Assembly (NCBI GenBank): GCA_041685915.1
Contig: JAWLEV010000001.1
Coordinates: 1 to 64,000 of the forward strand
Length of the DNA: 64,000 nucleotides
Source of the DNA: JAWLEV01 sp041685915
GTDB taxonomy: Bacteria > Chloroflexota > Anaerolineae > UBA1429
Reading direction: 5' to 3'
Shown here: piece after piece, positions 33,433 to 42,294 of the stretch
Layout of the letters: each line of letters opens with the position of its first letter
Position numbering within the stretch: the first letter of the stretch is position 1
Position numbers and translations under genes: made by a program
The notes under the pieces: generated by a model
What the model was told of the DNA's origin: nothing
Seen by the model: the letters and a program-made list of their open reading frames with translations, nothing else
Database searches by the model: none

Positions 33433-34908
33433 TCAGGCGTTCAGATTTCTGCCACCCGTCACGTGCTCGTGAAGCCTCTGCATCAACTCTCGATAGCGCC
33501 CCTCGTGTTGATCGTAGACGTTCTCCGTCTCCCATGGATCATTCCGTAGATCGTACAGTTCGGGGCGATCGTTGGGATTGATGATGGCCTTAAAGGCCTC
33601 ATCGCGAATGCAGGTGGTAAAAGGCAATTGAGCGATCTGATACTGGCGATGGACGTCCGTCTCTCCTTGCAACAGAGGCACGAACGAACACGCGTCAAGG
33701 CCGGAAGGCACCGGCAGATCCACCAAATCCAACAGCGTGGGCGTCACATCGAACAGCTCCACAAGGGCGTCAGAGGCACCCAGACTCGGCACACCCCACC
33801 CGGAGAGAATCAGGGGCACGCGCAGCGCGGGTTCGTATTGCACCGACTTGTGTACCAATCCCAGATCCCCCAGCATCTCGCCGTGGTCTGACGTGTAGAC
33901 GATGATGGTATCGTTCAAAAGATCGCGCGTCTCCAGGATGTCGACCATCTCCCCGACATAGTCGTCGATGAGGGTGACCATACCGGAATAGTTCCGACGC
34001 ATCTCCTGCGCCGTGACCTCGTCTGTACCGCGTATCATCTCTTCCTGCTTTTGCTGCACCCACGCCGCGCGATCCGCCCCCGGATCCATCATGGGATTGG
34101 GCATGGAGACGTCCTCATAGTGCTGCAGGTATTCCTCCGGCGCATCCCAGGGATTGTGCGGTCCCACAAAACTGACAAAGGCGAACCAGGGGGAATCGTC
34201 ATTCACTTCACGCAGATAGTGACAGGCCTTCTCGCCGATCCAGGCATCCTCAAAATCCTCACAGGGTAGCACAGAGGGCGCAGCATAATGTGCATGCTGC
34301 CTATAGCGCTGGGCATAGTCCGCGCAAAAGGATTCCAGTAATCCCTTGTCTTGCAGATGCCGTTGATATGGCCCGATCAACAGGTGCTCTCGGGAACCAT
34401 CGGCTCCTTCCACAAAGATGCGCTGTGCGCCATGCTGTTTCCCTTCCGCCTCCAGAGGGTCTGTGAAGCCAAGTTGGTAGACGATGGGCAGATCGCCCCG
34501 AACTCCGTTATAGAATTGGGGCTTGTGCAGATCCAGCTTGCCAAAGAGGGCAGTGCGATATCCGTAACGCCGCAGATGACGATAGATGGTCCAGGCATCT
34601 GGGGACAGGCTATAACTGTTGTCCAGCACGTGGCAGCGCGGCGGCCGCAGGCCCGTCGCCAATGCAGCTCGCGAGGGGGCACATAGGGGACTGTTGCATG
34701 TGGCCTGGGAAAAGATGACCCCCTCCTCGGCCAGGCGATCCAGATGGGGCGTGTGCAAGTCCTCCATTCCCCTACAGTCCAGCCAATCAAAGCGATGCTG
34801 GTCGGACATGATAAACAGGATATTAGGATGACTCACACGGTAGGCCGTAGGCTTTCCCTCGGGATTACGCGGGGTATACAGGGTTCTCAGTTCGGATGAA
34901 TGACTCAT
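33433..34908 (-). CDS. Sulfatase family hydrolase
   Basis: A 491-residue type I sulfatase. PNILFIMSDQHRFDWLDCRG gives the first metal Asp pair. The sulfatase signature is SPLCAPSRAALATG, with Cys76 in CAPSR as the residue converted to formylglycine. Further metal residues lie in IVYTSDHGEMLGDLGLVHKS (Asp-His). The central WFAFVSFVGPHNPWDAPEEY is typical of the choline-sulfatase and arylsulfatase branch. No signal peptide is visible, so it may be cytoplasmic. The natural substrate (sulfated sugar, choline sulfate or phosphonate ester) cannot be chosen. It converges with the membrane gene with 2 nt between stops. Confidence 0.9.
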   Translation of the reverse strand: MSHSSELRTLYTPRNPEGKPTAYRVSHPNILFIMSDQHRFDWLDCRGMEDLHTPHLDRLAEEGVIFSQATCNSPLCAPSRAALATGLRPPRCHVLDNSYSLSPDAWTIYRHLRRYGYRTALFGKLDLHKPQFYNGVRGDLPIVYQLGFTDPLEAEGKQHGAQRIFVEGADGSREHLLIGPYQRHLQDKGLLESFCADYAQRYRQHAHYAAPSVLPCEDFEDAWIGEKACHYLREVNDDSPWFAFVSFVGPHNPWDAPEEYLQHYEDVSMPNPMMDPGADRAAWVQQKQEEMIRGTDEVTAQEMRRNYSGMVTLIDDYVGEMVDILETRDLLNDTIIVYTSDHGEMLGDLGLVHKSVQYEPALRVPLILSGWGVPSLGASDALVELFDVTPTLLDLVDLPVPSGLDACSFVPLLQGETDVHRQYQIAQLPFTTCIRDEAFKAIINPNDRPELYDLRNDPWETENVYDQHEGRYRELMQRLHEHVTGGRNLNA

Positions 34909-35004
34909 GATGACCGCCTTCCCTCAACTCATAAATGGCCAGCGAAATGCACAGCAAATAAGAGCATAGCCGCCGCCTCCCGACCCGTCAAGCTCCGCTG
35001 CTTG

Positions 35005-35034
35005 TTGACAACCACCTCCGGAAACGGGTACACT
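35005..35034 (+). promoter_or_regulatory. Promoter of the Gfo/Idh/MocA gene
   Basis: TTGACA (35005-35010), 18 bp, TACACT (35029-35034). Confidence 0.6.
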
Positions 35035-35068
35035 TGCCCTGAATGAAGCGAAAAAGGAGGCTGACGCC

Positions 35069-36334
35069 ATGATCACATACGGTATCGTGGGTATAGGAGG
35101 ATTCGCCGCCACATGGGTGGCGAGTCTTCGCACGTTGGAGGAGCGAGGCGTGGCCCGCTTGGGCGCGGCGGTGGTCCGTAGTCCGGAAAAATATCATTCC
35201 CAGGTACAGGCACTGGAGAAAAGAGGCTGTACCATCTATGGGACGCTGGAAGAGATGCTGGAAAAGGCGCGGGAGCAGATCGACGTGGTGGGCGTACCGA
35301 CGGGCATCGCCTATCACGCATCCATGGCTATCCAGACCATGGAAGCCGGATACAATGTGCTGATTGAGAAACCCGTGGCAGCCACCATCCAAGAGGTGCG
35401 CGAACTGCAGGAATGCGAGCGGCGCACAGGTCGCTGGTGCGCCGTGGGATATCAGTGGATATATGGACCGACCATGAGGTGGCTGGAAGAAAAGATATTG
35501 GACGGCAGCCTGGGCAGGATCCTCAAAGGACGCACCATGATCGGCTGGCCCCGCGATGAGAGCTACTATGCGCGCAATAGCTGGGCCGGTCGCTTGGGAG
35601 AGCCGGGACACTGGATTCTCGATGGCCCGGCCACCAACGCCACCGCCCACTATCTCACTAATATACTCTACCTCATAGGTGTCCAAAAAGGAAAGATACC
35701 CATCACGAACGTACGAGGCGAACTCTATGCCGCGAAACCCATCGAGAGTTACGATACCTCATGCATAGCCGTCGACGTGGACGGCGTCCGTGCCCTGCAT
35801 CTGGCCAGTCACGCCCTCACCGAGACGTTCAATCCCAGAACGCGCCTCATATGTGAGAATGGTGTCATCGATTGGCAGGCGGACACGGATACGGCGACCA
35901 TCAGATACGACGACGGGAGCAGAGAAAAGTACGTCAACGCCCAGCGGGCAGAGAATCATCTCCATCCCTTCCGTCAGATCGCCCGGGTAGCAGCCGGCGA
36001 GGAAGAGGTGCCCCTGTGTGGGTTGGCAGAAGGAGCGCCCCATGTGCTGAGCATCAACCTGGCCTTTGAATCGAGTGCCGGCATCCACCGCCTGCCAGAT
36101 GAACACACCTATTATATCCAAGCAGAAGATGGCTCGAAGACGGTAGGCATACAGCAAATCGAAGAACTTCTTCAAGAGGCCTACGAATCGGGATGCACCT
36201 TTTCCGAACTGGACACCGCCCCCTGGGCTGTTCGCACGGCTCCAGTACCAGCCGAGGGGTATGAATATTTTCCACAGAGCGACTCCCTCAAGGAAGAACT
36301 GGGCATCGACGAGTCTGAGGATGATGAGGATTAA
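35069..36334 (+). CDS. Gfo/Idh/MocA-family oxidoreductase
   Basis: A 421-residue NAD(P)-dependent dehydrogenase. The Rossmann start is TYGIVGIGGFAATWVASL, followed by VDVVGVPTGIAYHASMAIQTMEAG and the family motif VLIEKPVAATIQE. The C-terminal alpha/beta domain includes GYQWIYGPTMRWLEE and ALHLASHALTETFNPRTRLICENG. GGAGG lies upstream of ATG 35069. Family members oxidise sugars, inositols or their derivatives. The C-terminus is long and ends in an acidic tail (ESEDDED). It stands opposite the sulfatase and may serve the same substrate route; that is inference. Confidence 0.88.
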   Translation: MITYGIVGIGGFAATWVASLRTLEERGVARLGAAVVRSPEKYHSQVQALEKRGCTIYGTLEEMLEKAREQIDVVGVPTGIAYHASMAIQTMEAGYNVLIEKPVAATIQEVRELQECERRTGRWCAVGYQWIYGPTMRWLEEKILDGSLGRILKGRTMIGWPRDESYYARNSWAGRLGEPGHWILDGPATNATAHYLTNILYLIGVQKGKIPITNVRGELYAAKPIESYDTSCIAVDVDGVRALHLASHALTETFNPRTRLICENGVIDWQADTDTATIRYDDGSREKYVNAQRAENHLHPFRQIARVAAGEEEVPLCGLAEGAPHVLSINLAFESSAGIHRLPDEHTYYIQAEDGSKTVGIQQIEELLQEAYESGCTFSELDTAPWAVRTAPVPAEGYEYFPQSDSLKEELGIDESEDDED

Positions 36335-36447
36335 AGGTCTAGTTCCTCTGAAAGCTGCTTGAGGAGTTGCACGGCACTTGATAACCGCTCTCTAGCAGTT
36401 TTCTCTTGTTATATGCAGAGTATGCTTTATTCCCAGAACCCGCAATG

Positions 36448-36473
36448 TAGAGACGCAAGATCTTGCGTCTCTA
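36448..36473. repeat. 26-nt perfect palindrome, REP-like
   Basis: TAGAGACGCAAGA and its exact reverse complement meet at 36460/36461. Short palindromes with the AGAGACGC core recur in several bacterial genomes as dispersed elements, from memory. It lies in the 255-nt gap between convergent genes. Confidence 0.6.
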
Positions 36474-36512
36474 AACCCGTGGGCAGAAGAGGCGCCGTAG
36501 TAAAGCAGACAG

Positions 36513-36570
36513 TGAAGAATTGCCTAACCGTGCCACGCCTGTTCACGGCGGGGCACGGTCCAATTCTTCA
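36513..36570. repeat. Long imperfect hairpin, possible MITE or double terminator
   Basis: TGAAGAATTG (36513-36522) pairs with 36561-36570, CCGTGCC (36528-36534) with 36552-36558, and CGCC (36536-36539) with 36547-36550, with a 7-nt loop. It lies 20 nt from the amidohydrolase stop. It could end transcription from both sides or be a small mobile hairpin element. Confidence 0.6.
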
Positions 36571-36589
36571 AGGCCACCGCAGGTGGTCC

Positions 36590-37456
36590 CTACTCGTCCC
36601 ACTTGTAAACCCGAAGGGCCGTCCCGCCCAGGATCTGCTTCTGCTGCTCCTCGCTTAAAAAGTCGCACTCTACAGTGATGAACTCCAACTGCTGCTTATA
36701 ACTGGCATCGGCCACCAATCCTGGGCGGGGATAGTCAGAGCCCCAGGAGATCTTTTCCGCACCGATTATCCCCACAGCCTCGTGCAGGCGCTCTTTGGCC
36801 TCGGAGAAAGGATATCGCTTACGAAACGTGAGGGCGCCGCTATCCACATAGACGTTGGGCGACGAGGCTACGATATCGATCCGCTCCCGATATTCCTCCT
36901 CCGGTCCAAAGGACCCCGCAAAGTGGGACAGAACCACCTTGAGTCCCGGCACGGCTGCTATCAACTTGCGAATATCGTCCGGAGCGCCATTCTTGCAGAC
37001 CACCGGCAGTCCCTGTTCGGCGCATCGCTCCCAAAAAGGTATCAACTCGGGCACGGCGATCTCTGGAAGGGGATCGGGGCTCTTGACAAGAAAGCCCTGC
37101 AGACCCTTTTTCTCGATGGCTTCCTGAAAGCGTCCCAGGGGATCCTCATAGTAATGCTGATCAAAGAGGGCGGTACAGGAAAAGCGCGTGGGCTCGGCCC
37201 TACGCACCTCGGCCAGATAATCGTCCTGTTTGCCATCCGCAAACTCTTGCAGTACCACGGCGCGGTCAATACCCAGCCATTCCATATGCGCCAGAGCCCG
37301 CTCATACGTGCTCTGACTATCCTCAAAGGCTGGCGGCGTGGCATAATATACCCTGTCTCCCTCCCGGGCCTTTCCCCATCCCAGCGCTTGACGATCGATC
37401 CCCAAATCCTTACCATGAAGGGGGTTCCAAAGATGAATGTGTGCATCGATGATCAT
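36590..37456 (-). CDS. Amidohydrolase-2 family TIM-barrel hydrolase
   Basis: A 288-residue protein. MIIDAHIHLWNPLHGKDLGID gives the HxH metal motif and the LWNP phrase typical of amidohydrolase_2 lactonases and decarboxylases. It is followed by LGIDRAVVLQEF, a middle Lys or His region (KNGAPDDIRKLIAAVPGLKVVLSHFAG, with the metal His), and the terminal Asp in KISWGSDYPRPG. This matches the group of L-fuconolactone and L-rhamnono-lactone hydrolases, 4-sulfomuconolactonase and 2-pyrone-dicarboxylate lactonase. A sugar-lactone substrate is plausible given the neighbouring oxidoreductase but is not proven. Confidence 0.85.
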   Translation of the reverse strand: MIIDAHIHLWNPLHGKDLGIDRQALGWGKAREGDRVYYATPPAFEDSQSTYERALAHMEWLGIDRAVVLQEFADGKQDDYLAEVRRAEPTRFSCTALFDQHYYEDPLGRFQEAIEKKGLQGFLVKSPDPLPEIAVPELIPFWERCAEQGLPVVCKNGAPDDIRKLIAAVPGLKVVLSHFAGSFGPEEEYRERIDIVASSPNVYVDSGALTFRKRYPFSEAKERLHEAVGIIGAEKISWGSDYPRPGLVADASYKQQLEFITVECDFLSEEQQKQILGGTALRVYKWDE

Positions 37457-37558
37457 AAGTCCTTCCCTCGCTACACGACGTTACCGACTGCGCACGTTCT
37501 AGCATGAAGGGCTCTCTACGTCAAGTTGCAGGGGGACGATTTCAGAGGAGGACAGATA

Positions 37559-38626
37559 ATGCGTGGAAAACATTCGTTCCAGGAAATCTCGAACCAGGCC
37601 CGGGGATGGCAGGCAGGTAGTGAGGTGGTCCTGGGCCAAAAGGAAAAATTGCGATCCATGGTCGAGCGCAATGCAGAACAGAGGCTCCTTTTCATGGGCT
37701 GTGGATCCACACACTATCTGGCCCAGTTCTCAGCCCTCTTCTTTCAACGTATCACGGGCCTTCCCTGCAAAAGTACGCCCTCCTCGGAGGTGTTCCTGAA
37801 TCCGAATACTTTCCTCCGTGAGGACGAAACGCCTCTGGTGGTAGCCCTCTCCCGCTCTGGAAGAACCAGCGAGACCATCAAGGCCGTCCAGGAGATGCGC
37901 GCCCGGGGCAGCGAGGCGCTGGCCATCAGTTGCTACCAGGACACAGGATTATCCTCCGCCGCCTCTGCCACCATCAGTATACCCGAGGCCCAGGAAAAAA
38001 GTTTTGCCCAGACGGGCTCCTTTGCCGCCATGTTGATAGCCGTGCAGACCCTGGCCGCCCTCACCGCCCATGACGACGCTTTCTTACAGGAACTCGCAGC
38101 CCTTCCCGCCCATGCAGAGGAACTTGTCGCACGCGCCAAACCTGTGGCCAGGACCGTGGGCACCAACGAGGACTATAAGCGCATCTCCTATCTGGGCTCC
38201 GGCCCCCTTTACGGCCTGGCCAACGAGGGCACCATCAAGATGAAAGAGATGTCCCTGTCGCTGGCCGAGGCCTACCATTTCATGGAGTTCCGCCACGGCC
38301 CCATGTCCCTGTTGGACGAGGAGCACCTCATCGTGGGGCTTCTTTCCGAGAGAACACGGAACTATGAGGTGGCTGTACTGCGGGACCTGCGAGAGCGCGG
38401 AGGATCCATCGTGGTCGTCGCCAACGAGGATCGGGGACTGAGCCGGGAGTTTGATGCGGTTTTTGCACTGAACGCTGACCTGCCGGAGCGGGCGCGTCCC
38501 GTACTCTACCTCCCCTTCTTGCAATTCATGGCCTACTATCGGGCCATGGGACGGGACCTGAATCCCGACCGCCCACGGAACGTGTCCATGGCCATCCGTC
38601 TGGAAGGGACGGAGATGACCGAGTGA
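37559..38626 (+). CDS. SIS-domain sugar-phosphate isomerase or deglycase (GlmS/AgaS/FrlB-like)
   Basis: A 355-residue protein with two SIS domains. ATG 37559 has GAGGAGG 7 nt upstream; an open frame from TTG 37526 is less likely. Motifs are LFMGCGSTHYLAQFSALFF, VALSRSGRTSETIKAVQEM (phosphosugar loop), ISYLGSGPLYGLANEGTIKMKEMSL and AYHFMEFRHGPMSLLDEE, carrying the Glu and His used in GlmS-type isomerisation. No glutaminase domain is present. It overlaps the PfkB gene by 4 nt, an arrangement like the fructosamine (frlB/frlD) or N-acetylgalactosamine (agaS) pathways. Confidence 0.85.
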   Translation: MRGKHSFQEISNQARGWQAGSEVVLGQKEKLRSMVERNAEQRLLFMGCGSTHYLAQFSALFFQRITGLPCKSTPSSEVFLNPNTFLREDETPLVVALSRSGRTSETIKAVQEMRARGSEALAISCYQDTGLSSAASATISIPEAQEKSFAQTGSFAAMLIAVQTLAALTAHDDAFLQELAALPAHAEELVARAKPVARTVGTNEDYKRISYLGSGPLYGLANEGTIKMKEMSLSLAEAYHFMEFRHGPMSLLDEEHLIVGLLSERTRNYEVAVLRDLRERGGSIVVVANEDRGLSREFDAVFALNADLPERARPVLYLPFLQFMAYYRAMGRDLNPDRPRNVSMAIRLEGTEMTE

Positions 38627-39558
38627 ATTCCAGGCCTTACGATATCCTCGTGGCGGGGGAACTCAACGTGGATATCATCGTCCGAGGGGACGTGCGGCCT
38701 GAGTTCGGTCAGGTGGAAAAGCTGGTCGATGATCTTTCCGTCTATGCCGGGAGTTCGGGAGGCATCTTTGCCGCCAGCGCGGCTAGGATGGGAATGCGCG
38801 TCCTATATGTGAGCAAAGTGGGAGATGATCTCTTTGGACATTTTGCGCTGCAGAGATTGAAGGAGGCGGGCGTGGACACCTCTCGCGTGCAGGTCGACCC
38901 CACTATCAAGACGGGGGCGAGTGTCGCCCTTTCCACGGGCGTCGACCGTGCCATGCTCACTTACCTCGGCTCCATCGCCGCCCTGACCGACGGGGACGTG
39001 GATCCCACCTGCTACGAACTGGCGCGCCACCTCCATGTGGTTAGTCCCTTTTTGCTGACAGGACTCCGTCCCGCAATGCCCCAGATGATGCGTACCGCCA
39101 AGCACGCCGGCATGACCGTCTCCCTGGATACCAATTGGGACCCCACGCAGCGATGGGACTTGGAGGGTTTTTTCGACCACCTGGACATCTTTTTACCCAA
39201 CGAGCAGGAGGTGCAGGCTATCACGGGACAGGAAGACCTGGAGGGGGCCATCTCAGAGATGGGGGACCGCGTGCCCTTTCTGGTGGTCAAACGGGGCGTG
39301 GAAGGAGCCCTGGCCCTTCACAAAGGGCGACGCGTCGATGTGCCCGCTTTCCCAGTCAAGGCCGTCGATACAACCGGCGCCGGCGACAGTTTTGATGGAG
39401 GCTTTGTAGCCGCCTGGCTCAAGGGCCAGCCCATGAAACGCTGTCTTGCTTTCGGCGCGGCCTGCGGCGCCATGACGACCACGGAGTTGGGCGGCTTTAA
39501 CGGCCAGCCCTCGTGGGAGGAGGCGTTGACACTGATCGAGAATTCCAGTGAGGGCTGA
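38623..39558 (+). CDS. PfkB-family sugar kinase
   Basis: A 311-residue ribokinase-like enzyme beginning at GTG 38623 inside the SIS stop (GTGA). PfkB features are DILVAGELNVDIIV, GGIFAASAARMGMRVLYVSKVGDDLFG (signature 1), LFLPNEQEVQAITG-like FLPNEQEV, and signature 2 DTTGAGDSFDGGFVAAWL with catalytic Asp. It phosphorylates a sugar or sugar-amine. Coupling to the SIS protein suggests kinase-then-cleavage or isomerisation of one phosphosugar. No transporter is next to it. Confidence 0.9.
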   Translation: MNSRPYDILVAGELNVDIIVRGDVRPEFGQVEKLVDDLSVYAGSSGGIFAASAARMGMRVLYVSKVGDDLFGHFALQRLKEAGVDTSRVQVDPTIKTGASVALSTGVDRAMLTYLGSIAALTDGDVDPTCYELARHLHVVSPFLLTGLRPAMPQMMRTAKHAGMTVSLDTNWDPTQRWDLEGFFDHLDIFLPNEQEVQAITGQEDLEGAISEMGDRVPFLVVKRGVEGALALHKGRRVDVPAFPVKAVDTTGAGDSFDGGFVAAWLKGQPMKRCLAFGAACGAMTTTELGGFNGQPSWEEALTLIENSSEG

Positions 39559-39613
39559 TCTCTACAGGCATAAAAACACTCCCCTGAATGAAAGAGCAGC
39601 CCTTGTATCTCCT

Positions 39614-39642
39614 TTGTCACACTGCACGGTCATGTATATAAT
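39614..39642 (+). promoter_or_regulatory. Promoter of murA
   Basis: TTGTCA (39614-39619), 17 bp, TATAAT (39637-39642). It implies an unusually long leader of about 208 nt before murA. Confidence 0.75.
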
Positions 39643-39663
39643 GATTCAGCAGGATGAATCGCC

Positions 39664-39798
39664 CTGTCGGATTTCGAGAGACCGGTCGATCGTTCCACTG
39701 TGCTCCGCTCTGCGCTGCTCTTTACAATCTTTATTATGGCAAAATGCGGAGACAGCGTTTGTATCATGCCGTATCCCTTCGAGAAACTGATCCGACAG
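39664..39798 (+). promoter_or_regulatory. murA leader with closing inverted repeat
   Basis: CTGTCGGAT (39664-39672) and ATCCGACAG (39790-39798) are exact complements 117 nt apart, inside the predicted 5' leader of murA. They could close a structured domain. No known riboswitch was recognised, and no convincing gene lies in 39559-39856. Confidence 0.3.
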
Positions 39799-39856
39799 TC
39801 CAAGAGCTCTTTGAACTCTTTTAAAGAGAAACGACAGCACAAGGATGGGATAAACT

Positions 39857-41188
39857 ATGCCATTAGTGATAGAAGGTCAACACAAACTGGAAGGTCAAGT
39901 CAGGATCGGAGGGGCAAAGAACGCGGCATTGCCCATTATTGCTGCCACCCTCCTCACCGACGATGAGTGTCTGCTGGAGAATGTGCCCTACATCGAGGAT
40001 ATTCGCAATATAGTCAAGCTTTTACATCATCTGGGCGTCGCGGCACGTTTTGAGGGCCCCAATACGCTGCGGATCAAGGCCACGCGTATCTCCAAGGCTA
40101 ATGTACCCTTTGCCCTTGCTAAAAAGATGCGGGCGAGCTTTTTGACCGTTGGCCCCCTGCTCAGCCGCTTTGGGCAGGCTGAGGCGCCCCATCCCGGCGG
40201 TTGCGCCATAGGCACGCGGCCGGTCAGCGTGGATCTCAAAGGATTTCAGCATATGGGGGCAGAGATACATGGGCGAGAGAAAGGATACACCATCAAGGCA
40301 CCCCGTCTTCGGGGCGAGAAAATCATCCTCGACTACCCCAGCCATACGGGGACAGAGAACTTGCTCATGGCTGCCTGCCTTGCAGATGGGGTAACCTATA
40401 TAGAGAATGCCTCCGTGGAACCCGAGGTGGTTGATCTGGCCAATTTTCTGTCCGCCATGGGGGCACGAATCCACGGCGTGGGCACGAACACTATTCAGGT
40501 GGAAGGGACGAGACGACTCCACGGCACAGTATACCGCATCATGCCCGACCGTATGGAGGCCGGTACGTTCGCCTTGGGAGCACTGATCAGCGGAGGCGAC
40601 GTATCTATGAGCGGCGCCGTGGCGAGATGGTTGGGTGCAGTCACGAACAAAATGCGTGAGGCGGGAGCCACGATAGAGGCTGACCGCAACATGTATCGAG
40701 TCCGTGCGCCAGAAGGAATCAAAGCCACGGACATCCAGACCTATCCCTATCCAGGTTTCCCCACGGACCTGCAGGCACCCTTTGCCACCATGTTGACCCA
40801 GGCCGAAGGAAACAGTTCCATCTATGAGACCATGTACGACGGCCGTCTGGCCTATGTCAACGAACTGGACAAGATGGGAGCTCACATCGACGTATCAGGC
40901 TCGGGGCGTATAGCCATGGTTCATGGTCCCACACCGCTGCATGGAGCGGATGTCCGTGCCCTGGATATACGATCGGGAGCGGCCATGATATTGGCGGGCC
41001 TGGCCGCCGAGGGCGTTACAAAGATAAACAACGTGATATATATTGATCGCGGATATCAGGACATCGCAGCCAAACTGAAATCCCTGGGCGCCGAAATTTC
41101 CAGGGCGGAGGAATCGAAGCATCTCTGTCCCGAGGCGGAATGTAGCGAGCCCCTGGAGTGGGGAACGCTGTCCATGACGCCCAGCTGA
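39857..41188 (+). CDS. murA: UDP-N-acetylglucosamine 1-carboxyvinyltransferase
   Basis: A 443-residue enzyme performing the first committed step of peptidoglycan synthesis, transfer of enolpyruvate from PEP to UDP-GlcNAc. The opening is IEGQHKLEGQVRIGGAKNAALPIIAA with substrate Lys/Asn. MRASFLTVGPLLSRFG follows, then the catalytic loop HPGGCAIGTRPVSVDLKGF with the active-site Cys that fosfomycin alkylates. The C-terminus has FPTDLQAPFATMLTQAEGNS and RSGAAMILAGLAAEG. The N-terminal 'MPLVIEGQ' start is standard. It is followed 63 nt later by mreB with its own promoter. Confidence 0.96.
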   Translation: MPLVIEGQHKLEGQVRIGGAKNAALPIIAATLLTDDECLLENVPYIEDIRNIVKLLHHLGVAARFEGPNTLRIKATRISKANVPFALAKKMRASFLTVGPLLSRFGQAEAPHPGGCAIGTRPVSVDLKGFQHMGAEIHGREKGYTIKAPRLRGEKIILDYPSHTGTENLLMAACLADGVTYIENASVEPEVVDLANFLSAMGARIHGVGTNTIQVEGTRRLHGTVYRIMPDRMEAGTFALGALISGGDVSMSGAVARWLGAVTNKMREAGATIEADRNMYRVRAPEGIKATDIQTYPYPGFPTDLQAPFATMLTQAEGNSSIYETMYDGRLAYVNELDKMGAHIDVSGSGRIAMVHGPTPLHGADVRALDIRSGAAMILAGLAAEGVTKINNVIYIDRGYQDIAAKLKSLGAEISRAEESKHLCPEAECSEPLEWGTLSMTPS

Positions 41189-41217
41189 TTGTAGGATTCT
41201 ATCATCCGTGTTATTAT
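41189..41217 (+). promoter_or_regulatory. Promoter of mreB
   Basis: TTGTAG (41189-41194, right after the murA stop), 17 bp, TATTAT (41212-41217). Confidence 0.55.
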
Positions 41218-41251
41218 CCCTTTACAAATTCGCTTGGAAGCAGGAGGGGGC

Positions 41252-42256
41252 ATGTTCGGCAAGCAGATAGGTATAGATCTTGGAACGGTCAACGTCATCG
41301 TCTGTGTGAGCGGCAAGGGTATCGTCCTGAACGAACCGTCCGTGGTGGCAATCTCGCGCAATGACAACCGTATTCTGGCCGTGGGCAACGAGGCGCGCGC
41401 CATGCTGGGACGTACCCCAGAAACCATCGAAGTGGCGCGCCCCATGCGAGATGGCGTTATCGCCGATTACGTGGTGACCGAGGCCATGCTCCGCTACTTT
41501 ATTTCCAAGCTTTGTAGTCGCTTTGAACGCCGTCCCGAGATCATGCTCAGTGTCCCCGTGGGGGTGACCAGCGTGGAAAGCCGCGCCGTGCGCGATGCGG
41601 CCATACAGGCTGGGGCGCGCGTGGCACACCTTATCCCCGAACCCCTCGCCGCTGCCATGGGTGCCGATATGCCCGTCGGAACCCCCTCTGGTAACATGAT
41701 CATGAATATCGGCGGAGGAGCCAGCGAGGCCGCCGTCATCTCCATGTTCGGCATCGTCGTCTCCAATTCGGTACGTGTGGCAGGAAATCGACTGGACGAC
41801 GCCATCTCCAGCTATGTGCGACGCAAGTATAATCTGATCATCGGCGACGACACGGCAGAGAAAGCAAAAATAGCCGTGGGCAGTGCCACCCCCCTGGAAG
41901 AGGAACTAAGCATAGAAGTACGGGGCCGCGATCAGGTCGCGGGTAAACCGCGCACCATCGAGATCAGCTCGGAAGAGATTACAGAGGCCATAACCGAGGA
42001 GTTGGCCAACATCGCAGCCACCGCCAGGGCCGTCCTGGAAAAGACACCCCCCGAACTCGTCTCCGATATCATCGATCGAGGAATGGTGATGACAGGCGGG
42101 GGGAGCCTCCTGCGCAATATAGATCGCTTCCTGACCGAGGAGACGGGGATTCCCTGTCATCTGGCAGAGAATCCCATGCTCTGTACGGCCCTGGGAGCCG
42201 AGCAAGGATTGCACCACCTCTCCCTCCTCCAACGCTCCCTGGAAATCAGTTCGTGA
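41252..42256 (+). CDS. mreB: Actin-like cell shape protein MreB/Mbl
   Basis: A 334-residue protein from ATG 41252, with AGGAGGGGG upstream. It is a bacterial actin: phosphate-1 loop IGIDLGTVNVIVCVSGKGIVLNEPSVVAI, VARPMRDGVIADY, phosphate-2 segment MIMNIGGGASEAAVISMFGIVVS, connecting RVAGNRLDDAISSYVRRKYNL, and the adenosine motif MVMTGGGSLLRNIDRFL. In many MreB the phosphate-2 segment reads DIGGGTTE; here it is NIGGGASE, so the acidic residue is Asn. mreC, mreD and rodA are not next to it. A role in cell-wall patterning is inferred. Confidence 0.93.
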   Translation: MFGKQIGIDLGTVNVIVCVSGKGIVLNEPSVVAISRNDNRILAVGNEARAMLGRTPETIEVARPMRDGVIADYVVTEAMLRYFISKLCSRFERRPEIMLSVPVGVTSVESRAVRDAAIQAGARVAHLIPEPLAAAMGADMPVGTPSGNMIMNIGGGASEAAVISMFGIVVSNSVRVAGNRLDDAISSYVRRKYNLIIGDDTAEKAKIAVGSATPLEEELSIEVRGRDQVAGKPRTIEISSEEITEAITEELANIAATARAVLEKTPPELVSDIIDRGMVMTGGGSLLRNIDRFLTEETGIPCHLAENPMLCTALGAEQGLHHLSLLQRSLEISS

Positions 42257-42294
42257 CGAGTGTGTCTCTCTGAATCATCCACGGCAGGAACAGA

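Noticed and set aside
40022..40885. Open frame opposite murA
   Set aside because: It is an antisense shadow of murA with no ribosome-binding site or known motif.
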